This document shows positions 38,914 through 47,707 of a stretch of DNA of 64,000 nucleotides, in pieces. Both the position numbers and the translations under genes were made by a program. Every line of letters starts with the position of its first letter. The stretch's first letter is position 1. The DNA lies in contig CAWCWA010000013.1 in assembly GCA_963799085.1 (NCBI GenBank), forward strand, positions 186,001-250,000. The letters are read 5' to 3'. Under the pieces are notes generated by a model. It did no database searches and was not told where the DNA came from. It worked only from the letters and a program-made list of their open reading frames with translations. Origin of the DNA: AP-15 sp963799085 (GTDB taxonomy: Bacteria; Pseudomonadota; Alphaproteobacteria; ATCC43930; CGMCC-115725).

Positions 38914-39141
38914 ATGACGCCAGTGCGCGAATTGTTTGACGATGCGATAGCACTGCAGAAAGACGGGTTGAGCCCGAACCGCATCGGGCTCGCGCTGACC
39001 GATCGCTGGGAAGCCGAACAATTGGGTGCGGCCGGCGAGGTGCGGCGGACGCGTTCGAAAACGGGGGCCCTCGAATTGCGCTTCCCGAGCGGTGAGCGGA
39101 TCGTCTGGGACGGCGCCGCGTGGCGCTACCTGACCGCCTGA
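38914..39141 (+). CDS. Small hypothetical protein
   Basis: A 75-residue protein beginning MTPVRELFDDAIALQKDGLS. It contains a helical N-terminal half and a short beta-like C-terminus (GALELRFPSGERIVWDGAAW). No family recognised. It is in line with the genes either side. Confidence 0.55.
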   Translation: MTPVRELFDDAIALQKDGLSPNRIGLALTDRWEAEQLGAAGEVRRTRSKTGALELRFPSGERIVWDGAAWRYLTA

Positions 39142-39218
39142 AGGCGGAGCGTCGGTCGGCGTTGCCTTCGAACGCCGTTCACGGCTAGGCTGCATCGCAG
39201 CAAAATCTGGAGTGCCTG

Positions 39219-40832
39219 ATGTCCGCCTTGCACCAAAACGCGCCGAGCAACCGGGATAAACCGGAAGCCCTTTACGACAAATTGGAGGAGCGCGTATTGG
39301 CGCGCGACCAGATCGGCGCCAGCGAGGTGTATTATGATCTGCTGCGCGCCGGCCGGCCCTTGACCGAGATGCTGAGCGAGGCGGTTCGCATCCATGCGCC
39401 CTATACGCATGTCCCGTATCATGAACGGATCGACAACGGTTTTGTCAATTTCGTCAACAACGACCACTGCCTGTTGAGCGCCCGCGCGAGCTTGCATCTG
39501 GCCCGCATGGTGCCCGAAGCCTGCGCCGGGTTGCCGCTGGCGCAGACGTTCTGGTACATGCCGACCGGGCTCGACATCTGGAACCAGAAAATCCTTAAGG
39601 CGCCGGGCCATTACGCCCGAGCGCCCGGCTTCTCGATGCCGCCGGGGCCGCCGCCGATGCCCGAGGCAGTCTGGCCGGACCAGGAACCGCTGCGGCTCGA
39701 CGGCCCGCTGCAGGAGCGGCTCGATCATTGGATGACCCTGGTTCATCGCGGCCAGGTCATCGACGCCTATCGGGTCTTTCTCGGGCTGATGGAGAACCCG
39801 GCCGAACGCCAGGCGGCATTGGCCCAACTGGTGCACGCCGGGCTGATGGACGTGCAGGACCGCGCCCTCTACAACCGCTCCTACACGACCGGGCACAAGG
39901 CGTTTCGCGCTCGCGCGACGGTCGAACTCGGCAACGCCATCGGCTGGGACGACGCCCACCAAGTGCTTTATGCCGGAGCGCTCGACATCGCTGTCGGGCC
40001 GCGCTGGTATTCGACCTACGAGATGGCGTGCAACTGCATCACGATGTTCATCGAGAAGGAGGCGGTTCACGCCATCCCCTATGGCGGGACGACCGAACGC
40101 GAACGCGCGCTTCTGAAGAATGGGGAACCGCTGACCCAGGCCGAGGAGGAAGCGCTGATCGACACGGTCATCCGTCAGCCGGAGCCGGCCTATGTCGAAA
40201 AACTGACCGCCCTGCTGCTTGCCGGCAAGAGTCCGCGGCGCATTCTTGACACCTTGCAACTGGGCGCCGCCCAGGCGATCCTCGAAACCCAGAACCCGAA
40301 CGGCTTCTCGTTGCCGCAGCATTGCTACGAGTATTTGAACACGCTCGGCTGGTACTACGACACGTTCGAGCATCCGCAGCAGTTGAAGCTGCTTTATGTC
40401 GCGACCGCCTATCTGAACCGGGCGGCTTGGCACCAGAAGCATAGCGGCGAGTTGAACCCGGTCGCGATCCGGGCGCCGAGCGGGGCCGGCAAATTACCCG
40501 CCGATCAGCTGCTCTCGCGCGTCGCCGATGCGGTGCTGGCGCTCGACGGGCCCCAGAGCGTCGCCTGGACCAAGGCCTATATCGACAGCGGCGCCGATCG
40601 CAAGCCGCTGGTGCAGCAACTGGCGTTGCTCGCGACCCGGCTCGGCAACGACCCGCATAATCAGGAAATCGGCAAGTGCCTGCTCGAGGATTACGGCAAG
40701 AACCGGAGCTCGGATCCCGAGCGGCTGCTGCTTGCCTGCGCGCATCACACCGCGACCCACCGCAAATACGGCGACCCGCTCGACGCCAGCCGCCGCTTTG
40801 GCAAGGCGATGGGGATCGCCCAACTACAATAG
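39219..40832 (+). CDS. Large histidine-rich hypothetical protein
   Basis: An intact 537-residue soluble protein without signal peptide or membrane helix. Notable clusters are HAPYTHVPYHERIDNGFVNF (residues about 61-80) with several histidines, NNDHCLLSARASLHLARM, and CNCITMFIEKEAVHAIPYGG. The C-terminal third contains AHHTATHRKYGDP. Clustered His and acidic residues could bind metal. The general layout recalls questin oxidase-like (DUF4243) or haem-oxygenase-like helical proteins, but I cannot confirm this. No close catalytic motif is recognised. Confidence 0.7.
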   Translation: MSALHQNAPSNRDKPEALYDKLEERVLARDQIGASEVYYDLLRAGRPLTEMLSEAVRIHAPYTHVPYHERIDNGFVNFVNNDHCLLSARASLHLARMVPEACAGLPLAQTFWYMPTGLDIWNQKILKAPGHYARAPGFSMPPGPPPMPEAVWPDQEPLRLDGPLQERLDHWMTLVHRGQVIDAYRVFLGLMENPAERQAALAQLVHAGLMDVQDRALYNRSYTTGHKAFRARATVELGNAIGWDDAHQVLYAGALDIAVGPRWYSTYEMACNCITMFIEKEAVHAIPYGGTTERERALLKNGEPLTQAEEEALIDTVIRQPEPAYVEKLTALLLAGKSPRRILDTLQLGAAQAILETQNPNGFSLPQHCYEYLNTLGWYYDTFEHPQQLKLLYVATAYLNRAAWHQKHSGELNPVAIRAPSGAGKLPADQLLSRVADAVLALDGPQSVAWTKAYIDSGADRKPLVQQLALLATRLGNDPHNQEIGKCLLEDYGKNRSSDPERLLLACAHHTATHRKYGDPLDASRRFGKAMGIAQLQ

Positions 40833-40852
40833 CGACGCGCGGATAGCCGCCG

Positions 40853-41648
40853 GTGCCGATCGGCGTCGGCCTCCGTCGGTGCTCGCTGCTGTTGGCAATT
40901 CTGTTGCCGATGCTGGCGTGCGGCGCCCGGGCCGACGATGTCGTCGCTCTCTATGATGCGTTCTGGGCCGGCCTGCCCGCGGCTACGGATGCGGCTACAT
41001 CTGCACGATGACGGCCGGTCCTATCGCTATCGGATAGAGATCGAGAGCCAAGGCCTGCCGCGGCTCGTCACGAAGTTTCGCGGCGACGCCTCGGCCGAAG
41101 GCCAGGTCGAGGTCGGCCGGGAGGGTGAGCCGACGCGTTACGATGCGGTCTACGATTTGCGCAAGCGGCGCGACCGCCACACTAGCCTGCGCTTTGTCGT
41201 CCGCGACGATGCCGTCCTCGCCGAGCGAGGCCCGCAGGACACCAGCCGCAAGCCGCCTCTGGCGGAGGCCTTCAGGCGCAACGTCGTCGATCCGCTGACC
41301 GCACTCGAGCGCATCCGAGCGATGTTGCGCGACGGCCGTGCGGCAGGCGCCGATCATTTTTCAGTGCCGGTATATGATGGCGCGCGCCGCTTCGACGCGG
41401 TCGGACAGGTTCAGCCGAAAAAGGACGGCGCGCAAAGCCGAGAAATCCGGCTGATCTTGCGCCCGATCGCCGGGTTCAAGGGGGAATCGAGCGACGACGG
41501 CGATCCCGACGACGCGCCGCGTCCGGTTAATCTGAGCGTCAGCGACGACACCCAGCTAGTGCCGCTCAAGGTGACGGTGCGGGTGTTCTTGATGCCGCTG
41601 GTCGTTCAATTGCACCGACTTTGCGCTTCGCTGGAGGCCTGCTCCTAG
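40853..41648 (+). CDS. DUF3108 periplasmic protein (frameshifted)
   Basis: The GTG start at 40853 gives a signal peptide (CSLLLAILLPMLACGARA). The frame shifts near 40975, after FWAGLPA, into LHDDGRSYRYRIEIESQGLP, which is the beginning of the DUF3108 beta-rich domain; YDAVYDLRKRRD, VDPLTALERIRAML and IRLILRPI follow. The restored length is about 264 residues. DUF3108 proteins are exported, of unknown role, and found in proteobacteria. Confidence 0.75.
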
Positions 41649-41662
41649 CGTCCGGCGTGGGA

Positions 41663-43054
41663 TCAAGGGTTGGCGGCTTCGGCCTGCGGCGTCGTAAACG
41701 GTTCGGTGCGGTGGACGATCTGCTCGCCATACAGCTGGTCGATCGCCGGCTGCGACAGGCCGAGCATGGTCGCGAGGATGTCGGTCGTATCCTCGCCGAT
41801 CGACGGCGCGCCGCGCCAAATCCGGCCGGGCGTCAACGACATTTTCGGCACGACGCCGTAGACCCGGATCGGCACGCCCGACTGCCGGTCGAGCACCGGC
41901 ACCGTCATTTCACGCTCTGCGTAATGCGGGTCGTTGTATTGGTCGCAAGTGTTATAGACGCGGGCGCAGCCGATCTTGGCATCGTTCATCGCCTTCTCGA
42001 CTTCCAACGCCGTGCGGGCGACGCAATATTCGCGCAGGCGACGGTCGAGTTCCTGGCCCTTCTCGGAATTCACTGCCGCGGCGTCCTTTGAGCACGCGTC
42101 GTAACTGTATTTGACCGGATCAAGGCCGAGAAACTTGGTCACCCGGTCATAGATCGCGCCGCCGAGCGCCCCGATGTAGACCCAGCCGTCGCTGCATTTG
42201 AACGTGTCGTAAGGCTGGAAGCCGGGCGCCCGGTTGCCGGTATGGCCGTAGACCACCCCCTCGCCGGTGAACAGCGGCAGAGTGTTGCCGTTGGTCTGCG
42301 CCACCGCCTCGTATTGCGCCAGATCGACGATCTGCCCGCGCCCGCTCTTCTTGACCTCCCAGAGCGCCATCATCGTCGCCGCCCAGCCGGTCAACGCGGT
42401 GACGTAATCGCCGGTGAAGGTCTTGGCGCGCTGCGGTGGACCGGCCGGGTCGCCGGTGAGGTTCATCATGCCGCCATAGGCCTGCGCGATCGCGTCGTAA
42501 CCGGCGCGCCCGAGATATTCTTCTTTGCCGTACTGGCCATAAGTACTGACGCGCACGATGACGAGGCTCGGATTGACGGCGAGCGCCAACTCATTGGATA
42601 TGCCGATGCGGTCGAGCGTCCCGGGCATCGAGGATTCCATCCAGACGTCGGAAATCTTCCACAACGCCATCAGCAGCTCTTTGCCGCGCGCCTGCTTCAG
42701 ATCGATCCCGAGCGACAGCTTGTTCTTCGTGACTTCCGCCTCATCGCAGCCGTGCGGGCGGGGACCTCGCGTCAGCAGCGGCGCGGTGAACCGGAACACG
42801 TCGCCACCCGGGCGCTCGACATGGATCACCTCGGCGCCGAACTCGGCGAGCTTGGTGCCGATAAAGGGCTGCGCCACCAATTGCCCGGTGCCGACCACGC
42901 GGATGCCTTCCAGCGGTCCGAAGGCGGGCGCAATGCAGGGCGTCGCCGGCCGCTCCAGGCGCTTGATCCAATCCGGAATGGTGCTCCGGAGCTCGCCAAT
43001 TTTGGCCTCGTCTTGGATTAGCCTGGAATCATGCGGCATTTCCCCCTCCGCCAA
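41663..43054 (-). CDS. CaiB/BaiF-type (class III) CoA-transferase
   Basis: An intact 463-residue family III CoA-transferase. GPLEGIRVVGTGQLVAQPFI, LAEFGAEVIHVERPGGD and RAGYDAIAQAYGGMM mark the fold; Asp187 in GYD is the expected covalent-anhydride residue. GDYVTALTGW and ARVYNTCDQYNDPHY follow. A roughly 45-residue N-terminal extension precedes the core; a start nearer IAPAFGP is possible but no better ATG is evident. Likely activates or transfers CoA to an organic acid during catabolism. It is divergent from pcaHG, whose neighbours also degrade aromatics. Confidence 0.9.
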   Translation of the reverse strand: MAEGEMPHDSRLIQDEAKIGELRSTIPDWIKRLERPATPCIAPAFGPLEGIRVVGTGQLVAQPFIGTKLAEFGAEVIHVERPGGDVFRFTAPLLTRGPRPHGCDEAEVTKNKLSLGIDLKQARGKELLMALWKISDVWMESSMPGTLDRIGISNELALAVNPSLVIVRVSTYGQYGKEEYLGRAGYDAIAQAYGGMMNLTGDPAGPPQRAKTFTGDYVTALTGWAATMMALWEVKKSGRGQIVDLAQYEAVAQTNGNTLPLFTGEGVVYGHTGNRAPGFQPYDTFKCSDGWVYIGALGGAIYDRVTKFLGLDPVKYSYDACSKDAAAVNSEKGQELDRRLREYCVARTALEVEKAMNDAKIGCARVYNTCDQYNDPHYAEREMTVPVLDRQSGVPIRVYGVVPKMSLTPGRIWRGAPSIGEDTTDILATMLGLSQPAIDQLYGEQIVHRTEPFTTPQAEAANP

Positions 43055-43229
43055 AGGCGCACTGCAGGCTCGTCCGTCTGAATTTCGAGCCGACGCAAAT
43101 TAGCTTGAATTGAACGCGGCCAGCAACGGGTGGGAGGGGCGCGCTTCCGATTTGCTGCGTCGCCCGAAGGTCTTGACCCTGCCGGAGCGGCATGGGCAGG
43201 GTAGCGCCTGAGCACGCGGAGGATCGAGC
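43055..43229. promoter_or_regulatory. Divergent intergenic region (CoA-transferase / pcaHG)
   Basis: 175 bases between divergent catabolic genes. A shared control site is plausible, but I cannot pick out a clear LysR or IclR operator, and no pcaQ-like regulator is in the window. Confidence 0.35.
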
Positions 43230-43943
43230 ATGACCGCGACAATCCGACCGTTCGCGCGGGTCGGCGAAGGCGCCCAGCCGCCTTATCTACATCGAGATTA
43301 CGGCAGCACCGTCAAGCGCTCGCCGCAGCATGCGCCGATCCGGATCGACCACACCTTGACCGAAGTCACCGGTCCGATCTTCACCGATGGGTGGGCCGGG
43401 GCCGACGCTGCCGACCTGACCCGGCATCATCACGGTGAGCCGCTCGGCGAGCGGATCATTGTCGCCGGAAGAGTGCTCGACGAAGACGCGCGCCCGGTGC
43501 CGGGCACTCTGGTCGAACTGTGGCAATGCAACGCTGCCGGGCGCTACCGCCATCCGGTCGATCAGCACGACGCCCCGCTCGACCCGAATTTCGACGGGGT
43601 CGGACAGGTCGTGACGAACGAGAAGGGCGAATGGCGCTTTCTGACGATCAAGCCCGGCGCCTATCCGTGGCGCAACACCTACAATTCCTGGCGGCCGGCG
43701 CATCTCCATTTCGGCGTTTTCGGCCCGGCGTTCGCGACCCGGCTGATCACCCAGATGTATTTTCCGGGCGATCCGCTGCTGGCATTCGATCCGATCTTCC
43801 TGGCGACCGCCGATGCGGCCTCGCGCGAGCGGCTCGTCTCGGCCTACGAGCCGAACCTCAGCGAGGCCGAATGGGCGCTCGGCTATCGTTTCGACATCGT
43901 GTTGCGCGGCCGCGAGGCGACCCCGATGGAGGAGCCGCGGTGA
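43230..43943 (+). CDS. pcaH: Protocatechuate 3,4-dioxygenase beta subunit
   Basis: Catalytic subunit of the Fe(III) intradiol dioxygenase that opens protocatechuate to beta-carboxy-cis,cis-muconate in the beta-ketoadipate pathway. 237 residues. All four iron ligands are present with the exact family spacing: Tyr106 (AAGRYRHP), Tyr145 (GAYPWRN), His158 and His160 (RPAHLHF). The VELWQCNAAGRY core is typical. The start ATG 43230 gives a normal N-terminus. One base separates its stop from the pcaG start, so the pair is an operon. Confidence 0.95.
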   Translation: MTATIRPFARVGEGAQPPYLHRDYGSTVKRSPQHAPIRIDHTLTEVTGPIFTDGWAGADAADLTRHHHGEPLGERIIVAGRVLDEDARPVPGTLVELWQCNAAGRYRHPVDQHDAPLDPNFDGVGQVVTNEKGEWRFLTIKPGAYPWRNTYNSWRPAHLHFGVFGPAFATRLITQMYFPGDPLLAFDPIFLATADAASRERLVSAYEPNLSEAEWALGYRFDIVLRGREATPMEEPR

Positions 43944-43944
43944 G

Positions 43945-44529
43945 ATGGCGGCAAAGCTGATCCAAACCCCCTCACAGACCGTCGGGCCGTTCTTTCACCT
44001 CGGGCTCGACCGGCCCGGCTGGGCCGATCTGACCGCAGAGGGTCCATCGGGCGAGCGCATCGTCGTCGAGGGGCAGGTCACCGACGGCGATGGCGCACCG
44101 GTCCCCGACGCCCTGCTCGAACTGTGGCAGGCCAACGCCGCCGGACGCTATGCCCACCCGGACGACGCCCGAACCGAGAAGCCGCTCGATCCGTGTTTCC
44201 GTGGCTTTGGCCGCGTTGCGACCGCTGCCGACGGCAGGTTTCGCCTCATCACGATCCGCCCCGGCCCGGTGCCAGGACGCGGCAACGCGCTGCAGGCGCC
44301 GCACATCGCGGTGGCGATTTTCGCCCGAGGCTTACTGAAGCAGCTCTTCACCCGGATCTACTTCGCCGACGCAAAGGAGAACGAGGCCGATCCCGTGCTG
44401 CTGTCGATCGACGACCCGGCGCGCCGCGCGACGATCGTCGCCGTCCGCCTCCCCGGTGTCGACCCGCCGACCTACCGCTTCGACATTGTTCTGCAGGGCG
44501 AGCGCGAAACCGTCTTCTTCGACCTCTAA
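43945..44529 (+). CDS. pcaG: Protocatechuate 3,4-dioxygenase alpha subunit
   Basis: Structural partner of PcaH, 194 residues. MAAKLIQTPSQTVGPFFHLG is the standard N-terminal substrate-pocket region, followed by LLELWQANAAGRYAHP and the IAVAIFARGL block, in which the histidine ligands of the beta subunit are degenerate, as expected for the non-catalytic subunit. It ends at TAA 44527-44529. Together with pcaH, the homogentisate gene and the CoA-transferase it marks an aromatic-degradation segment. Confidence 0.95.
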   Translation: MAAKLIQTPSQTVGPFFHLGLDRPGWADLTAEGPSGERIVVEGQVTDGDGAPVPDALLELWQANAAGRYAHPDDARTEKPLDPCFRGFGRVATAADGRFRLITIRPGPVPGRGNALQAPHIAVAIFARGLLKQLFTRIYFADAKENEADPVLLSIDDPARRATIVAVRLPGVDPPTYRFDIVLQGERETVFFDL

Positions 44530-44596
44530 CTCCGGAGGAATGAAGCGGAATAGTCTATCCTCTGCGCGGCCGTCGCCGACGCGCTAAACTGGCGGC

Positions 44597-46843
44597 ATGG
44601 CCGAGCGAGAGGAGAGACCATCTCAGGAAGCGTCGCTGGCGTCGGTGCAACGCGAGGCCCGCGGCCGCCTCAAGATGTTTCTTGGCTCGGCACTTGGGTT
44701 CGGCAAAATCCACGAGATACTGATGGCGGCGCTGACCGAGCGGTTGCGGGAGGGAAAATTTTACGTCCCGCAGCAAGCCGAGCGCGCGGTCCGGCATTTC
44801 TTCTCGACCGGCAATTCGACGGCGTCGCGCGAACCGGCCTCGCGCCATACCGCGCGGCGGGTCGGGCCTTGGCCGACCGGCGATCGACTGCTGGTCTGCA
44901 TTAGCGAGGCGCCGACGACCGGCGGACTGGTCCGCTACGCAAAACACTTCGCCGACCACATGCAGGTGCCGTGGACCGCGATCTATGTCGAAATCGCTGG
45001 CACGCAGCGCCAGAACGATGCCGAGCGTGACCGCATCGCTGATCACCTGCGGCTCGCCGAGCGGCTCGGGGCTTCCACGGTCACCATTCCGGGCCGCGAT
45101 ATTGCCGACGAGGTCGTTGCCTATGCGGTCGCGAACAACATCACTCAGATCGTCATCGGCAAAACGGACCGGCCGCGCTGGCTCGAGTTCGTACACAGTT
45201 CGGTGGTCCACGATCTGGTGCGCAAGAGCGGTCAGACCGGCGTCCACGTGATCTCCGCCGATGACGGCGAAGCCATTCCGGCCAAGTCGATCGAGACTCG
45301 CCCGAAGCCTGCGGCGATCCGGATCGCGCATTATATCGGCAGCGCCGCCGTCGTCTTCGCAGCGCTGGGGGTCGGCCTGCTACTCAAGCAATTCGTCGCG
45401 GTCCAGAGCATCTCGCTGGTTTTTATAACCGCAGTGCTTGTCGCGGCCGCTGCCTGGGGATTGCTGCCCTCGCTCTTCGCTTCGCTTCTCAGCCTCCTGG
45501 CATTCAATTTCTTTTTCCTGCCGCCGCTCTACACATTGTCTGTGGCCGATGCGGAGAACGTCGTCGCGCTGTTCTTTTTCCTGACGGTCGCGATCATCGT
45601 CTCCAATCTGACCGCGGCGACCCGCCGACAGATCGTCACGGCGCGTTCTCGCGCCAAGTCGACCGCCGCGCTCTATGCCTTCAGCCGCAAGGTCGCCGGC
45701 ATCGGCGCGCTCGACGATCTGCTCTGGGCGACCGCGTATCAGATTTCCTCGATGCTGAACGTCCGAACCGTCCTGCTGATGCCGGTCAGAGAGGGCGGCG
45801 GCCTGGGGGTCGCTTCCGGCTATCCGCCCGAGGACCGGCTCGACGAAGCCGATATGGCGGCGGCCCGCTGGAGCTGGGACCGCAACCGGCCGGCCGGCCG
45901 GGGCACCGACACATTACCCGGCGGCAAGCGTCTGTTCCTGCCGTTGCGCACCGGCAGCGGCCCGGTCGGCGTCATCGGCATCGACCGCGACGAGCCGGGT
46001 CCGCTGCTGACGCCAGACGAGCGGCGTCTGCTCGACGCGCTCTGCGACCAGGCGGCGGTCGCGCTCGAGCGCATCTCGCTCGGCCGCGGCCTCGATGAGG
46101 CCCGGGTTTTGGCCGAGACCGAACGGCTGCGGGCGGCGCTGCTGACCTCGATCTCGCACGATCTGCGCACCCCCTTGGCCTCGATCCTCGGCACGGTGTC
46201 GAGCCTGCGCAGCTACCCCGAAATATATGGCGAGGCCGAGCGCGCCGATCTGCTCGCCACGTTGCAGGAAGAGGCCGAGAGGCTGAACCGGTTTGTCGCC
46301 AACCTGCTCGACATGACCCGCCTCGAATCCGGCGCGATCGAATTCAATCTCGAAGTGATCGACGTGGCCGAGATCGTCGGGGCGGCCGTGCAGCGCGCCG
46401 GCGGCGTCCTCTCGCACCACCATGTCGAAATCAATATCGAGCCGGGACTGCCGATGTTGCGGATTGACGCGGTCCTTTTCGAGCAGGTGTTGTTCAATCT
46501 TCTCGACAATGCCGCCAAATATGCTCTTGCCGGCAGCCGCATCGACGTCCGGGCGACGCGCGATGGCGAACTCGTCGAGATCGAGGTAGTAGACGAGGGG
46601 CCAGGCATTCCGCCTGGCGATGTCGAACGCATCTTCGACAAATTCTACCGGGTGCAGGCGCAAGACCGGCGCCGCGCCGGCACCGGCCTCGGGCTCGCGA
46701 TCTGCCGCGGTTTCGTCGAAGCGCTGGGCGGCTGGATCGTCGCCCGCAACCGGCGCGACCGGCCTGGTGCGGTGTTGACGGTCAGAATGCCTGTCGTGCC
46801 GGAATTGGCCGTGCCGCGTCAGCCGGCGATGGCCCGTGGCTAA
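44597..46843 (+). CDS. kdpD: KdpD-type sensor histidine kinase lacking most of the N-terminal KdpD domain
   Basis: 748 residues against about 890 in typical KdpD. The N-terminus RGRLKMFLGSALGFGKIHE matches the KdpD Walker A start but with GSALGFGKI in place of GxxPGVGKT. It then jumps to LTERLREGKFYVPQQAERAV, which normally lies some 150 residues later, so most of the KdpD ATPase-like domain is gone. A USP-like domain (about 95-225), four membrane helices (about 240-345), a GAF-like region, HisKA (ISHDLRTPL, His near 519) and HATPase motifs (NLLDNAAKYA, DEGPGIP, GTGLGLAI) are intact. Senses K+ or turgor in the family. The stop overlaps the kdpE GTG start. Confidence 0.9.
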   Translation: MAEREERPSQEASLASVQREARGRLKMFLGSALGFGKIHEILMAALTERLREGKFYVPQQAERAVRHFFSTGNSTASREPASRHTARRVGPWPTGDRLLVCISEAPTTGGLVRYAKHFADHMQVPWTAIYVEIAGTQRQNDAERDRIADHLRLAERLGASTVTIPGRDIADEVVAYAVANNITQIVIGKTDRPRWLEFVHSSVVHDLVRKSGQTGVHVISADDGEAIPAKSIETRPKPAAIRIAHYIGSAAVVFAALGVGLLLKQFVAVQSISLVFITAVLVAAAAWGLLPSLFASLLSLLAFNFFFLPPLYTLSVADAENVVALFFFLTVAIIVSNLTAATRRQIVTARSRAKSTAALYAFSRKVAGIGALDDLLWATAYQISSMLNVRTVLLMPVREGGGLGVASGYPPEDRLDEADMAAARWSWDRNRPAGRGTDTLPGGKRLFLPLRTGSGPVGVIGIDRDEPGPLLTPDERRLLDALCDQAAVALERISLGRGLDEARVLAETERLRAALLTSISHDLRTPLASILGTVSSLRSYPEIYGEAERADLLATLQEEAERLNRFVANLLDMTRLESGAIEFNLEVIDVAEIVGAAVQRAGGVLSHHHVEINIEPGLPMLRIDAVLFEQVLFNLLDNAAKYALAGSRIDVRATRDGELVEIEVVDEGPGIPPGDVERIFDKFYRVQAQDRRRAGTGLGLAICRGFVEALGGWIVARNRRDRPGAVLTVRMPVVPELAVPRQPAMARG

Positions 46844-47540
46844 GAGCATCACGGTCCTCGTCGTCGACGACGAGCCGCCGATCCGGCGCTTTTTGCGCAC
46901 CAGCCTTGCAGCTTCGGGATATCGCGTCGTCGAAGCCGAGGATGCGGCCGCGGCGGTGCGCCTGCTCGGGACCGAAAAGCCCGATCTGGCTATCCTCGAT
47001 CTCGGGCTGCCGGACGGCGGTGGGATCGAACTGATCGGTACGATCCGCAAATCATCGAGCCTGCCGATCGTGGTGCTGTCGGCGCGGCAGGACGAGCGGA
47101 CCAAGGTCGAAGCGCTCGATAACGGTGCGGACGATTATGTCGCCAAGCCGTTTGGCATGGCCGAGCTGATGGCGCGGGTGCGCGCCGCCTTGCGGCACGC
47201 GCTGCAGGCGCAGGGCGAAATACCGGTCTTCGCCTCGGGCGACCTGGCAGTCGATCTCGTGCGCCGCCGGGTGGTCCGCGCGGGGCAGGAGATCAAACTG
47301 TCGCCGAAGGAATTCGACCTCCTGCGCCATCTCGTGCTGCATGCCGGCAAGGTGTTGACCCACCGCCATTTGCTGCGCGAGGTCTGGGGGCCGGCCCATA
47401 CCGAGGACGTGCAATATCTGCGCGTGTTCATCCGTGGATTGCGGCAGAAGCTCGAACCCGACCCAACTCGACCGACCCATATCCTGACCGAACTCGGGGT
47501 CGGGTATCGCCTGCAATTGCCGCCCGAACAGCGCGCCTGA
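46836..47540 (+). CDS. kdpE: KdpE-type response regulator
   Basis: A 234-residue OmpR-family regulator. The receiver domain shows VVDDEPPIRRF, phosphoacceptor Asp55 in LAILDLGLPDG, and the KPF lysine near residue 104. The C-terminal winged helix has LSPKEFDLLRHLVLHAGKVL and VWGPAHTEDVQYLRVFIRGL, the KdpE signature. The start is GTG 46836, overlapping kdpD by eight bases, which implies translational coupling. In most bacteria KdpE controls kdpFABC; here the next gene is kup and no kdpABC is visible. Confidence 0.93.
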   Translation: MAKSITVLVVDDEPPIRRFLRTSLAASGYRVVEAEDAAAAVRLLGTEKPDLAILDLGLPDGGGIELIGTIRKSSSLPIVVLSARQDERTKVEALDNGADDYVAKPFGMAELMARVRAALRHALQAQGEIPVFASGDLAVDLVRRRVVRAGQEIKLSPKEFDLLRHLVLHAGKVLTHRHLLREVWGPAHTEDVQYLRVFIRGLRQKLEPDPTRPTHILTELGVGYRLQLPPEQRA

Positions 47541-47707
47541 CCGGGCGGCCAGCGGCCATGCTGGGCAACCCCGCCCGCCGCCGCCTTTATGGAAGCTTTA
47601 TAGGCTGCGATCTTCATCAGCATCGAATCTTAATGTCGCATATCCCAGATGCCGGCGCGGAGTTCAGGCGCTTGGCTGGCGATCGGATCGTTCCTTTGCA
47701 GATAGTC

